64,000 nt of DNA from Hyalella azteca. Its lineage: Eukaryota; Arthropoda; Malacostraca; Amphipoda; Hyalellidae. Both the position numbers and the translations under genes were made by a program. Below the pieces are notes generated by a model. The model was given only the letters and a program-made list of their open reading frames with translations. It did no database searches and had not been told where the DNA came from. Of this stretch, positions 1 through 11,469 are shown one piece after another. Positions within the stretch are counted from its first letter, which is position 1. Every line of letters starts with the position of its first letter. The stretch is from contig NW_025936440.1 of the NCBI RefSeq assembly GCF_000764305.2, forward strand, positions 20,060 through 84,059, written 5' to 3'.

Positions 1-570
1 GAGATGCTTAATTAATTATAATTAATTAAAACAATTAAGACAGAGACAACAACATCCGGGGCGGTAATGTCAGAGGCAATTGTAACAAGCAGAGTTTATT
101 AATATGTTTCCAGAGAGGGAATAGTTATATAAATATAGAATGTTTATAGATGGTCATTAAAATGAAACGCACTTAACACGGTTCGGCTAGAGAAAATTTT
201 CCTAGAGCACAAGCAAAACTTTTACTAGAGCAAAAAAATTGTCCTACAGTGAAAAAATCCTAGGAAAAATCTTTTCCTAGAGAAAAAAAGAATCCTAGAG
301 CAAAAAACTTTTTCCCTGAGCAAAAAAATTTCATAGAGAAAAAATCCTAGATCATTTATTATTATGGTACAAAAATTGACATGTCAGTTGACATCTGTTG
401 ACAAAAATTGACATCTGTCAGTTGACATCTGTATATTGTTGGACCAGTTTACCAGTTTCACGTATCACATGACTTCACCTGCGTTACACCGTATTGCGTA
501 CTCTGTGGCCTGTGGCCTCAAGTTAAAGAACTATTAAACATGCTAAACTTCATGTAAAAAACTATTAAAC
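1..570 (+). repeat. LCR right-end block with CTAGAG tract
   Basis: End of an LCR unit. It starts at an AATTAATTATAATTAATT stretch, then holds a degenerate tandem tract at about 190-352 built from CTAGAGCAAAAAA-type words, and repeated TTGACATCTG words at about 377-440. The same block recurs at 11470-12000 and 39900-40440 (+) and inverted at 22620-23060 and 53770-54230. No coding potential is seen. Confidence 0.8.
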
Positions 571-760
571 AGCTTGTTGCGAAGAAAATCACAGAAACTC
601 GCAACTCACTGCTGCACTTCTGCTGTGCTTGACCGCCCGGCCTCCTGACCGCCCGATTCTGACCAGAAATTGTCGCAGGTAGTTGGGATTAAACCCGCAA
701 CTCTCTGCTCCAATCCTGGTACTCTGAACTTTAATCACTGGGCCACCCTGTTAAGGTTAC
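571..760 (-). mobile_element. tRNA-derived SINE (copy 1)
   Basis: Read on the minus strand it has a tRNA-like head with a box A-like GGTGGCCCAGTG and a box B-like GGGTTTAATCCC. A shared core (TTCTGGTCAGAATC type) and a GGCCGGGCGGT motif follow. Five other copies in the window share this order. The 3' tail is truncated here. It is noncoding and would depend on LINE proteins for movement. Confidence 0.8.
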
Positions 761-931
761 CACTGGGCCCCTATTAATTAATTATGATTAATAGTGATAT
801 CGATGGTGGCTCATAATTAAGGTGACATGACAACGTTACCATAAACTATCATCGTAATGCGACCTCTGTGGCCTGTGGCCTCAAATTAAAGAACTATTAA
901 ACGTGCGCTTGTAACCTCCTGACATTATCTC

Positions 932-1398
932 TGACGTCACCGTCAGCTGGGTGCCGCCCGTCTGACGTCTCCGTCAGCTGTGTACCTCACCTCTGACGTC
1001 ACCGTCAGCTGGGTACCTCACGTCTGACGTCACCGTCAGCTGGGTACCGCACGTCTGACGTCACCGTCAGCTGGGTACCTCACGTCTGACGTCGCCGTCA
1101 GCTGGGTACCGCACGAACCGTCAGCTGGGTACCGCACGTCTGACGTCACCGTCAGCTGGGTACCGCATGTCTGACGTCACCATCAGCTGGGTACTGGACG
1201 TCTGACGTCACCGTCAGCTGGGTACCGCACGTCTGACGTCACCGTCAGCTGGGTACCGCACGTCTAACGTCACCCTCAGCTGGGTACCGCACGTCTGACG
1301 TCACCGTCAGTTGGGTACCGCACGTCTGACGTCACCGTCAGTTGGGTACCTCACGTCTGACATCACCGTCAGCTTTGTACCGCACGTCTGACGTCGAC
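932..1398 (+). repeat. 31-bp minisatellite array, about 15 units
   Basis: Units read roughly CGTCTGACGTCACCGTCAGC followed by TGGGTACCGCA. About ten units carry the perfect palindrome TGACGTCA, and most carry CAGCTG. Unit variation is by point changes and one partial unit near 1110-1140. Single or few-unit versions sit at the same LCR position elsewhere (9092, 12014, 15527, 24580, 40478, 48540, 53650), so the array expanded from a site already present in the LCR. Confidence 0.92.
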
Positions 1399-2780
1399 GA
1401 TGAATGATAATAACTGAATATGAATGAATGAGAGGCATGCATAGTGAAGAATAATAGCCCCGAGAACATTTTTAAAATTCAGACTTTCCGTTATAAGTTT
1501 TGTTAAGGTTCGTTCAACATCGGTGTGATTAACATTAGGAACTCTTCAGTAAATTAAAACCATTTTTTTCATAAATTCCATAAGTAAGGAACACCGGAGA
1601 CCATCGTAAAATATAATTTACTCTGAATTATGTAGAAATAATTCATAATAAGCGAAGACATTAGAGCCATAATATGTTTTCGATTGAAACATCAATAATT
1701 GTAATTCATGCAAACATGCAAAAATATATATAAATAATGTTAGAGACGAAATGTATTCAAAGTTCAGAGGGAGAAAATTTTTTGTGATCATCGACTTGTA
1801 TCTACATTAGTCATCCCTAAATATGCATCATGTCATCAGTATTCATGTACCTATGTCTGCGCACCTGATTGAAAATATGGTCGAAAATTTTGCTTTCGTT
1901 TAAATGTAACTAAATTTTGGCGGCAGGAAGGCCCATGGAGCTTAAGTGAAAAGTTTGAGAGATTGTATAACTGGAGTGCTACTTTGCCAGTCGCAGCTCA
2001 GCAAACTGCTTTCCATTGCCATCAAATTGTTAGTTCGTTGAAATCTGCGCGTATGCGACAACCTCTTGAGAAGAATAGAGGTGTAAAGGCAGGTAAATGA
2101 CCGTTCCATGTGTAAGTTAGTGTCATTATTAGTAAGTTAATGTTCCATGTGTAAGTGTTGTCATTTGGTGTGTAAGTTAAAGAATAGCTTCTCCTTCAAT
2201 AAATATTTTATAATTTCTTTCCTGTAAATGGAATTATCAAATTCAAGTTATTGTCGAGTGATGCATTCTCATGTCACCGATAAAATAATGAAGATATAGA
2301 AAGGAGGAGTGAATGGGAGTTCTATGTGTTAGTATAATGAGGTTTTTCTTTTACGAATATTTCTGAGCTTATATTCAAACAGCGGGATTTTCTAATTAAA
2401 GATATATAATCAATCCCAAGCAACGTCTGAACTTGATGTGAAAATGCCTGCCAACCTATGCCAATATCAATCAAAATATAGTTATAACAAATTTGTTTGG
2501 TATAATAATATAATACCAAAATGTCGATCGAACTCGTATAAAAATGCCTGCCGAACTGTACCAAAATATGTGCGTGTGGAGCCACTAATAATTTAATAGA
2601 CAGGAAGAGACTATAAAGCGCTACGAGCTTAAATGTTTTGGTTGAAGGTCTTTCCAAAGCTTCAATAAAAAAGCTACATTATACGTGATGAAGTTCAAGT
2701 CAGTTTCTTTGCGTTTTTTGGATGTTCACCAGCGCGTGCGTGCCATTACCACATAAACAAATTTTCCTGCCTTCTTTTGT
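1399..2780 (+). repeat. LCR unit, start block to block A
   Basis: Canonical order: GATGAATGA start block, hairpin GGCA-GGAA-GGCC at 1922-1933, conserved core at about 1985-2110, two direct copies of the GAAAATGCCTGCC segment, and block A at about 2570-2770. A 111-residue reading frame on the minus strand (2322-2657) lies wholly inside this repeat, and I do not call it a gene. Confidence 0.85.
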
Positions 2781-3586
2781 TGCAAACTAAGGTCATTAGT
2801 TCCATTTTTATAGTAAAGCCCTAAGTGGCCACAATGTTTACCTGTATCTAAATTTAAATCCATTCCCACGGTGTTATCGCCATTTAACGTGTCGAACTGC
2901 ACCCACTATATCTCGCCATATAGAGGTTATCCCGCAACCTCGAGATTTCAGCCCTACCAGCCGGCCCAGTTCAGTTCATCGCCAACCACCACCAAAATAA
3001 GACGCCTTTCTCGCCCTCCCTTCTCTTCGTGTACGGATTACTCCGTAGTTGTTGGTTCGATCGTGAGATGAAGATGGGGACCGACTAGCTTCTCTCCGGA
3101 CGACCCCGTCAGTGAGGTGGCACTCCGTGGACCCGCGTGCACCCGACGGCGAGCCGCGGGCTGATTACGTCTCCTGCTGATCCCTTCACGCCGTCGGCGG
3201 GACTCTATAAAAGCCTACTGCGGTAGAGGTGGGTCGCAGTGCCCTGTTTGGAGTGACATGCCGGTCGGCTGCTTTTACCACACGTGAACTTCAAAAAGGT
3301 GGTTGTCGTGCGCAATATTGTTCAAATGATTGAATTACTTTTATAGCTTCCAGAACTCTGGCTCTGGCAAGATTCACATAATTTTCTCAAAATTAATTTC
3401 CATATTTGCAGGCAGTCACTTCTTGTCAACCGCGCGCGGTGCGGCGGCAGCACTCCGACACTCCCGACGGCTCGGGAATTTTGCCGCTGCTTCGGGGTGC
3501 GCTAGGAACTGCGCGGCTATATAAATAATTTAACTTTGATTCGATGCCGTGATTCTTTTCACTCCCGCTCGTTTGCGTTTTCAAGA
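2781..3586 (+). mobile_element. 0.8-kb insertion with TATA promoter, copy 1
   Basis: This sequence interrupts block A of the LCR exactly after TCTTTTGT (2773-2780), and the same 8 bases follow it (3587-3594), so they look like a target-site duplication. Uninterrupted LCR copies (for example 29870-29890 and 41740-41755) have the word once. It is more GC-rich than its surroundings. It carries TATAAAAG at 3206-3213 and an initiator-like GTCGCAGTG about 30 bp downstream, which resembles an RNA polymerase II promoter. No terminal inverted repeat and no TG...CA ends are evident, so an LTR or a non-autonomous element are both open. Confidence 0.65.
3206..3241 (+). promoter_or_regulatory. TATA box and initiator-like site
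   Basis: TATAAAAG at 3206-3213, with a CGCAGTG initiator-like sequence around 3236-3241, is preceded by a GC-rich stretch. The spacing of about 25-30 bp fits an animal core promoter. It is repeated identically in copy 2 (4709-4716). No long ORF follows, so the transcript would be noncoding or belong to a lost element body. Confidence 0.5.
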
Positions 3587-3985
3587 TCTTTTGTCACATT
3601 TTAGGTGCAGCGTATTCTTATAGGTTCGGTCCTCATATAGGTCTTACAGGTTCTTACATATCCGTTTTAGGGGCGTATGCTTATATTATATATTGAACTT
3701 GTCCAATAATATACAGATGTCAACTGATGGGTATTATTTATTTTAGAATGAAACATCAGTAGTTACAATAAATGTCGAAAACAAAAAAATATATGTCATG
3801 TTAGAGACGAAATTTATTCAATGTGGGACAATTTTCTGTGACGATATCATCAACGGTCTTTTGTTCAACAGGAGTGGATGTCAAAGTTTAAGTTTAGGTT
3901 CAAACACCAAATTACGCACGTACGTTTTCGATTGAGGAATCGATTATATGTATATAGCAGCCGAAACATGGTCGTAAGTAGCAGG
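3587..3985 (+). repeat. LCR segment with an aberrant internal junction, then low-copy sequence
   Basis: TTATAGGT-type repeats run to about 3735, then the sequence jumps directly to the GAATGAAACATCAG part of the start block. That junction skips most of a unit. The identical junction occurs at about 5285 in the second copy. From 3841 to 3985 the sequence is not recognised elsewhere in the window. Confidence 0.7.
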
Positions 3986-4187
3986 CGGCCCCTCGTTTGT
4001 AAACAACCTTAAAGTCTCGCGCAAATTATCGCCGATGGTCGCAGAGCGGCCCGTCTATCGCCTCCCGCCGACGAGCGCAATATCGCCGAGATTTGGGAGA
4101 AGCGGCCAATCTGCCGTTGTGCGCTCATAATCGCCCTCCACGCCGATAAACAACCGCGCCACGGCCTTAAATTTTAACTGGGTTGTA
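3986..4187. other. GC-rich island bounded by GGCGGCC and TTTTAACTGGGT
   Basis: About 200 bp of CG-rich sequence in an AT-rich setting, with many CGCC and CGCG words and no ORF of note. A second island at 18774-19013 has the same boundary words but different internal sequence. Function is unknown. It may be an element remnant. Confidence 0.4.
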
Positions 4188-5390
4188 CGTGAAGAAGTTC
4201 AAGTCAGTTTCTTTTCATTTTTGGATGTTCACCAGCGCGTGCGTGCCATTACCACATAAACAAATTTTCGTGCCTTCTTTTGTTGCAAACTAAGGTCATT
4301 AGTTCCATTTTTATAGTAAAGCCCTAAGTGACCACAATGTTTACCTGTATCTAAATTTAAATCCATTCCCACGGAAATATCGCCATTTAACGTGTCGAAC
4401 TGCACCCACTATATCTCGCCGTATAGAGGTTATCCCGCAAACTCGAGATTTCAGCCCTACCAGCCGGCTCAGTTCAGTTCATCGCCAACCACCACCATAA
4501 GAAGACACCTTTCTCGCCCTCCCTTCTCTTCGTGTACGGATTACTACGTAGTTGTTGGTTCGATCGTGAGATGAAGATGGGGACCGGCTAGCTTCTCTCC
4601 GGACGACCCCGTCAGTGAGGTGGCACTCCGTGGACCCGCGTGCACCCGACGGCGAGCCGCGTGCTGAGAACGTCTCCTGCTGATCCCTACGCGTCGTCGG
4701 CGGGACTCTATAAAAGCCTACTGCGGTAGAGGTGGGTCGCAGTGCCCTGTTTGGAGTGACATGCCGGTCGGCCTTCTACTTGCAGCTTCATAGGTCTATA
4801 CCCACACGTTGTGATCACTCATGCTTTTACCACACGTGAACTTCAAAAAGGTGGTTGTCGTGCGCAATATTGTTTAAATGATTGAATTACTTTTATAGCT
4901 TCCAGAACTCTGGTTCTGGCAAGATTCACATCATTTTCTCAAACTTAGTTTCCATATTTACAGGCAGTCACTTCTTGTCAACCGCGCGCGGTGCGGCGGC
5001 AGCACTCCGCACTCCCGACGGCTCGGGAATTTTGCCGCTGCTTCGGGGTGCGCTAGGAACTGCGCGGCTATATAAATAATTTAACTTTGACTCGATGCCG
5101 TGATACTTTTCACTCCCGCTCGTTTGCGTTTTCAAGATCTTTTGTCACATTTTAGGTGCAGCGTATTCTTATAGGTGCGGTCCTTTTATAGGTCTTACAG
5201 GTTCTTACATATTCGTTTTAGGGGCGTATGCTTATATTATATATTGAACTGGTCCAATAATATACAGATATCAACTGATGGTAATTATTTATTTTAGAAT
5301 GAAACATCAGTAGTTACAATAAATGTCGAAAACAAAAAAATATATGTCATGTTAGAGACGAAATTTATTCAATGTGGGACAATTTTCTGT
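4188..5390 (+). repeat. Direct duplication of 2670-3840
   Basis: Block A flank, the 0.8-kb insertion, TTATAGGT repeats and the aberrant junction are all repeated in the same order and orientation as at 2670-3840. The insertion and the junction therefore existed before this duplication. The second copy ends where a CR1-like fragment begins. Confidence 0.88.
4284..5137 (+). mobile_element. 0.8-kb insertion with TATA promoter, copy 2
   Basis: Near-identical to 2781-3586 and flanked by the same TCTTTTGT words (4276-4283 and 5138-5145). It is 48 bp longer because of an extra segment at about 4771-4820, downstream of the predicted start site. TATAAAAG is at 4709-4716. Confidence 0.65.
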
Positions 5391-6020
5391 GACCGGGTTC
5401 GATATGGTGCTAGGCAATTCAAGTCTGAACATAAATTTCTCCATAGCTTTATCTAGTCTGTTCTTGAACGCGTTCATACTCGGAGCGCCAACGATGTAGT
5501 CGAAGAGGCTGTTCCACATGTCGGTGATTCGAAGCGAGGAAAAATGTTGTCGCGTGGATAAGTTGCAGCGCAGTTTTTTTAGTTTATAGCCGTGTCCCCT
5601 GATATTCACTGAGATCACCGCGCAGACGTCGATAATAGAGGCTTGTAAGTTTCATACTCTTGAATCTTTCTTCATTAAGCATGCCTTTTAATCCCAGAAT
5701 TATCCTTGTTGCACGTCTTTGAATACTCTCGCCTAAATATTTGTCCTTTTCTAATTTTGGTGACTACACGGCGTTTGCAAACTCTAGATTCGGACGCACG
5801 ACAGCGACAAACAACAGCTTCATTTCTTCTGCATCTAGGAACTCGTAAGAGCGTCTGATCAGTCTAAGTCGTTCACTGGCTTTATTAACTTGAGCTTCAA
5901 TATGCTTAGAATATTTCAACTCATTGTCGACATTAACTCCTAAGTCTTTTCCAGTTGTCGACTTCAACATCATCACTCTGTCGTTGCAACCGTGTCTTCT
6001 CATATTGTAATCTTGCTGTT
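5391..6020 (-). pseudogene. CR1/L2-like LINE, reverse transcriptase C-terminal part
   Basis: Minus-strand translation from 6003 reads MRRHGCNDRVMMLKS and continues through DLGV...ELKYSKHIEAQVNKA and LIRRSYEFLDAE to VVRPNLEF. This is the thumb and C-terminal region typical of CR1/L2-like LINE reverse transcriptases. A TAG replaces the Trp codon of the expected VWSP motif near 5764. An internal deletion joins LRGDL to the distal GHGYKLKKLRCN segment (5352-5618 frame). The 3' end breaks at ACCGGGTTCG. It is dead. Confidence 0.85.
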
Positions 6021-6180
6021 CTTGTTCATGTCACGCATGATGGCGTGGCTCCGACGCCGCCCCTCATGTGAACGCTGAAGGGCTCTTTTTTGAACGAAGA
6101 AGGCGTGTTATCGCGCCACACAAAAGATATTTCCTTGTGAGACGCTATTTTTAAGAATGATGAGAGGCTTGCACTGTAAA
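6021..6180 (-). repeat. 165-bp block co-amplified with the CR1-like fragment
   Basis: The same block lies immediately 5' of the CR1-like fragment at 16392-16553 and 21057-21217. It can be translated in one frame (SHKEISFVWRDNTPSS...), but I recognise no family. It marks the three fragments as descendants of one insertion event. Confidence 0.75.
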
Positions 6181-6426
6181 GAATAACAGCCTCAAGAACA
6201 TTTTTCAAATTTAGACTTTCCGTTATTAGTTTTGTTAAGGTTAGGGCTTCATCGTTGGGATTAACATACGGGAAATCTTCAGTGAAGTAAAACAAATTTT
6301 ATAAATTCCAGGAATAACATAACAGGAGCTCCTCGCAAAGTAGTATATGCTATGTGAATTGTGTAAAAATAATTCAAAATAAACGAAGACCTGAGAGCGA
6401 TATATAATTTAGGAATGACAAATCAG
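6181..6426 (+). repeat. LCR start block
   Basis: Matches the start block of other units (GAGAGGCTTGC, CCGTTATTAGTTTTGTTAAGG, AAATAAACGAAG words). It ends in CAAATCAG (6419-6426), the left target duplication of the next element. Confidence 0.8.
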
Positions 6427-6913
6427 GGTAATACTTTAGATTAAGTGCACCCAAAAAAGGGTGTTTTTTTAATTATATGTTTTTTGGGGTGTAGATTAAG
6501 AATCTGAAATCCGTTTTTGGCGGTCGGCATCGGAAATTTTTAATGGAACCTGTTCCTAACTGGACCTAACCGGCGAGGACTTCGTTGATTGGCTAGGTTT
6601 TTCCGGCCGCCGGACGGACTCCAAACATAGAAAAAAAACTATTGGCTAGGTTTTTCCGGCCGCCGGACGGACTCCAAACATAGAAAAAACCTATTGGCTA
6701 GGTTTTGCCGGCCGCCGGACGGACTCAAAACATAGAAAAAACCTAGCCAATCAACGAAAACCTCACAGGTTAGGTCCAGTTAGGAACAGGTTCCATTAAA
6801 AATTTCCGATGCCGACCGCCAACTACGGATTTCAGATTCTTAATCTACACCCAAAAAAACACATAATTAAAAAAAACACCCTTTTTTGGGTGCACTTAAT
6901 CTAAAGTAATACC
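6427..6913. mobile_element. 487-bp non-autonomous DNA transposon with about 150-bp TIRs
   Basis: The ends are GGTAATACTTTAGATTAAGT and its inverse with one mismatch. Pairing continues for roughly 150 bp on each side. The flanks are a perfect 8-bp duplication, CAAATCAG (6419-6426 and 6914-6921). Other LCR copies (for example 5304 and 15847) show the site without the insertion. The middle holds three tandem 52-53-bp units (6591, 6644, 6696) containing CCGGCCGCCGGACGG. No transposase is encoded. An 8-bp duplication fits hAT, P, Merlin or Novosib, but the GG...CC ends do not match classical hAT ends. Confidence 0.88.
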
Positions 6914-9091
6914 CAAATCAGTAGTTACAATAAATATCGACAATAAAAAAAATATTTCACGTTAGAAACGAAATATGTTCAAAATGGGACTATTTTCTGT
7001 GCATCACCGACTCGTGTCTACATTAGTTATACCTTACGTAACGCTATGTCATCAGTATCCATGCACCCATGTCAATGCACTCACGTACTAGTATTAATAA
7101 AATTAATTAAATTATCCTTCATATATTTTGGAGGCTGGAACGCCCGTAAAACTCGAGCGAAATGGTTGAAAGTTTGAATTACCTGCGTGCACTGTTGTGC
7201 CGGTCGCAGCTCAGCCAGCTGCTTTTCATTGCCTGAAAATTGTTAATTCGTTGAAATCTGCGCGTATGAGACAACCTCTTGAGAAGAATAGAGGAGTAAA
7301 GGCAGGTAAATGACCGTTCCATGTGCAAGTTCCAATAGGTCTTCCTTATGTAAACATTTTATAATTTCATTCCTATAAATGGAATTATCAAATTCAAGTT
7401 ATTGTCGAGTAAGGGAGTAAAATGCATTCTCTTGTCACCGATAGAATACTGAAGACGGAGAAAAGAGGAGTGAATGGGAGTTCTATCAGTTAGTATAAAC
7501 AGGTTTTATATTTACATATATGAAATTTTATCCAAACAACGGGGTTTTCTAATTAAATATATATAATCAATCCCAAGCAATGTCTGAACTCGAATGAAAA
7601 TGTCTGTCAAACAATACCAATATCAATTTTAAGCTCATATACATCAATTTTACCAATCATTCTCCCTGGAGAACGAAGTCTCGGATCTTATTTTGAATAA
7701 ACACCCTAGACATAACTGAGTAAATCTACAAGAATTTATTTGTTTCCCTAACAAGGTTAAATGAATTATTAATACAAGCAAATTAGGGCTATTAGAACAT
7801 TTTTTTAAGAATTACAATTCCATTTCAAAAAATACATATCGTTTTATTAACAAGAGTATACTAAGGTGCTTATTTCTAATAATATCCGAAGTCTCTTACA
7901 TATATGCCTTATATAAAAAATCCCTTCACTGTTTTCAATGTCTGTAAAATTGTTAGCCATTATCTCCCCTTTATTGAGACAATATATTAATTACGTATAC
8001 GAGTGATTGGGATACGCTAATAAAAAACGAAAATTTGGTTTAACATTTCGTCGTCCTATTGCTTCTTAGTCATAGCAAAATCTACCGCTGTTTGAAAAAG
8101 GAAGTCATCTAATTAAATAAAAAAATGCCCACACCCTGGGTTCATAGAATTTATTAATAAGCGTAAATTGAGAAGCATATATAGAAGCTACTGTTGAAAT
8201 AAGGACTAGCAACTTGTCGTCCTAGAATCTCTATCACTTGATTGGTTATATACTTTTCGAGGCGCATAAAATAACAGCATCTCAATATAGCATTTATTTA
8301 CACACAGATAAGACATAAGTAAAACAAGTGCATGGCCACGAAATATCAATGTACTTCAATCCTCTTTCATGCGAATCGGTGATTATCACAAAATAGACAA
8401 GTTCGCCCTGATAAATTAAAACAAAAAATCGTGTTTAGGGAAACTAACTTAAACAGCAACCAGTACGTGAGGTAGCCTAACATATGCTTAATGTCAGTTT
8501 CGCGCACCGGTGCCACTACATATTTTGTTCTATATCGCGATACCAATTTAAAACTGGTCGATTATAAAATACTGAGCGTGCAAGATCTTTAGGAGAACCT
8601 GCTTGAGTTCTGAATGAGCCAATTCGGGACAGTTTCTGTAACCGTACAGCATAAGGCCCCATAATTTTACAAGGACAACGTCACCGTAAACTATCCTCGT
8701 AATGTGTCCTCAGGCTCAGTGGCCTGTGGCCTCAAACTCAGAACTATCAAGCCTCTACCGCAGTACGTCACTTTCCGGGAACAAAAACTTTAAAATTAAA
8801 TTATACGTAAACTATTGAGTGAAACAACCTGAAGACGTTTGTACGCAACAGAGAACATTTAATGTTGTCGTACGTGGCGGCAACCATCAGTGCAAGTCAT
8901 TTTGTGTTCACTAGAACGTATCCTCTTTGGGAAGTAGGCTTGTTACAATATTGCTCCGTTTACTAATATTATTATTACTAATATTATTATAATATATTAG
9001 TAATATTAATATACTACTAATATTGCTCCGGGTACTCATGGCAGGCGGTGTAGGGTAAAACGAGCGCTTGTGACCTCCTGACATCGTCTCT
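6914..9091 (+). repeat. LCR unit
   Basis: It holds a hairpin variant GGCT-GGAA-CGCC at 7133-7144, the core at about 7205-7325, a shortened middle without block A (the sequence jumps near 7620-7640), the long AT-rich right part, and an empty SINE site near 8660. It ends at a single minisatellite unit. Confidence 0.82.
8949..9035. repeat. AT-rich palindromic insertion flanked by 15-bp direct repeats
   Basis: TATTGCTCCGTTTAC and TATTGCTCCGGGTAC flank a tract made only of TACTAATATTATTA-type words that can fold on itself. Sister copies are at 28225-28320 and, inverted, at 38085-38165 and 48638-48715. The unit at about 27535 has the flank once and no insertion. Confidence 0.75.
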
Positions 9092-9840
9092 GACGTCACC
9101 GTCAGCTGGGTACCGCACGTCTGACGTCGACGATGAATGATAATAAATGAATATGAATGAATGAGAGGCATGCATAGTGAAGAATAATAGCCACCAGAGC
9201 AATTTTAAAATTCAGACTTTACGTTATTAGTTTTGTTAAGGTTCGTTCAACATCGGTGTGATTAACATTAGGGAACTCTTCAGTAAATTGAAACCATTTT
9301 TTTCATAATTTCCATAAGTAAGGAACACCGGAGACCATCGTAAAATATAATTTACTCTGAATTATGTAAAAATAATTCATAATAAACGAATACATTAGAG
9401 CCATAATTAGTTTTCGAATGAAACATCAGTAATTGAAATTAATGCAAACAAAAAAAAATTATATATAGTTAGAGACAAAATGTATTCAAAGTTCATAGTG
9501 GGAAAATTTATTGTGCTTCATCGACTAGTATCTTCATCAGTCATCCATCAAAATGCGTCATGTCATCAGTATTCATGTACCTATGTCGACGCACTTGCTT
9601 CATAGTTGTAATGAAATTATCTGTTGAAATATTAAACTATTTTTGGAGGCCGAAAGGCCAATGGAGCTTAAGCGAAAAGTGTGAGAGATTGTTCAACTTG
9701 TGAGTGCTACTGTGCCAGTCGCAGCTCAGCCAACTGCTTTTCATTGCCAGCAAATTGTTAATTCGTTGAAATCTGCGCGTATGCGACAACCTCTTGAAAA
9801 GAATAGAGGAGTAAGGGCAGGTAAATGACCGTTCCACGTG
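9092..9840 (+). repeat. LCR start block, hairpin and core
   Basis: Perfect GGCC-GAAA-GGCC hairpin at 9648-9659 and the core at about 9720-9840. The unit breaks off just after the core at about 9840. Confidence 0.85.
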
Positions 9841-10810
9841 ATTTAAGTTGAAAGTTATGTTCCCGGAAATTGACGTAATGCGGTAGAGGCTTAATAGTTC
9901 TGGGTTTTGAGGCCACAGGCCACTGAGGACACATTACGAGGATAGTTTACGGTGACGTTGTCCATGTACAATGATGGGGCCTTATGCTGTAAGGTTACAG
10001 AAACTGTCCTGAATTGGCTCATTCAGAACTCAAGCAGGTTCTTCTAACCGTCTTGCACGCTCAGTATGTTATAATCGACCAGTTTTAAATTGGTATTACG
10101 ATATAAAACAAAATATGTAGTGGCATCGTGCGACGAAAACTGACATTAAACAAACGTTAAGCAACCTCACGTACGGGTTGCATTTTTTTAATAGAGTTTC
10201 CCATATTAGTTGTTTTCTGTTATCATTTATCCGGGTGAACTTGTCTATTTTGTGATAATCATCGATTCGTTTGAAAGATGAGTGAAGTACATTGATATTT
10301 CGTGGCCATGCACTTATTTTACTTATGTCATATCTGTGTGTATGAAAAATGTTATATTGAGATTCTGTTATTTTATGCGCCTCGAAAAATATATAACCTA
10401 TCATGTGATAGAGATTCTAGGACGGCAAGTTGCTAGTCTAGTCCTTATTTTAACTGTTGCTTCTGGTTAAGCTTCTTAATTTACATTAATTAAATAAATT
10501 CTATAAACCCAGGTTGAGGACATTTTTTATTTAATTAGATGACATCCTATTCCAAAAAAACGGTAGATTTTGCTGTGACTAGAAGCAAAAGGACGATGAA
10601 ATGTTAAATTAAATTTTTTTATTGACGTATCCAAATCACTCGTTTGCGTAATAAATATATTGTATCAATTAAAGAGTGATAATGGCTAACAATTTAATCA
10701 TCTTTGAAAATTTTTGCCAGACAGTGAAGAAATTTTTTAGCGTATTGAAATTTTTTTCCATAAACCGATGAATAGTGAATACTTGAGACCACTGGATAAT
10801 TGTAGCTAAA
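9841..10810 (-). repeat. LCR right part, inverted
   Basis: Orientation flips right after the core. The sequence then runs backwards through the TGAGGCCACAGGCCACTGAGG block, the TGATGGGGCCTTATGCTGT block and the AT-rich right part, to a segment matching 39080-39225. Confidence 0.82.
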
Positions 10811-11117
10811 CATAACAGTGGCGTAGGCGCTGAAGTGTAGGCCTGATGTGGCCCGTCGCCATTTCTTTTCCTTTTCGTGCCTTGTTCACAGAAGATCTAA
10901 AATCGGGTCATTTGACCGGATCTTTTCATGGCTGACGATAGTTTGAAATAGCTAATAGAATTCCACCGGGTTCGATATGGTGCTAGGCATTTCAAATCTG
11001 AACATATATTTTTCCATAGCTTTATCTAGTCTGTTCTTGAACGCGTTCATACTTGGAGCGCCAACGATGTCATCGGGGAGGCTGTTCCACATGTCGGTGA
11101 TTCGAAGCGAGAAGACA
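10811..11117 (-). pseudogene. CR1-like LINE 3' end fragment
   Basis: Minus strand: the distal coding part (RITDMWNSLPDDIVGAPS...NAFKNRLDKAMEKYM type) is followed by the family's 3' UTR, with GGCGACGGGCCACATCAGGCC-like sequence. It ends in a short TTATG-type tail. The 5' break is just inside the LRITDMW coding segment. The same break is found at 39230-39537 and 54575-54890, so these three descend from one insertion. Confidence 0.8.
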
Positions 11118-11469
11118 TGTCAATATAGACTATATTATACAACATAGCATACAATTGTATGCAATGTTATTCTTTCCAGAAGCTGGTATGGTCCGTAGAC
11201 TATATTGTACAATATGGCCTACAATTATACGCAATGCTAAACCTACCTCAATATCATGAAGCATCTGCAATGGGCATGAAAATTAAATAACACAAAAAAC
11301 ACTAGAAAGGATTAGGCAGAATATTTTATTAATTTAAACCAAATATGCATTTAAACACACCTACATAATCAGGCTTATAATCAACATTAAAAACCAGCAG
11401 TTGAAAGTCTTTAAATTGACAAATTCGAACCACCGACTTGAGACTGGCGGTAAAAATGACGAAATAAAT
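11118..11469. repeat. Palindromic tract and AT-rich block
   Basis: Around 11118-11240 there are self-complementary words such as CATACAATTGTATG and TAGACTATATTGTACAATAT. The following block ends in the GAAATGCTTAATTAATTATA word. Sister copies are at 39538-39900 and, inverted, at 23060-23345 and 54235-54560. Confidence 0.7.

Noticed and set aside
932..1398. CRISPR array
   Set aside because: Units are directly adjacent with no unique spacers, in a eukaryotic repeat context.
2322..2657. 111-residue minus-strand ORF
   Set aside because: Lies in the LCR across block A and the GAAAATGCC segments, and sister copies break it. No domain is recognisable.
6591..6740. GC-rich CCGGCCGCCGGACGG tandem as a CpG promoter
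   Set aside because: It is the internal repeat of the TIR element, and sister loci lack it altogether.
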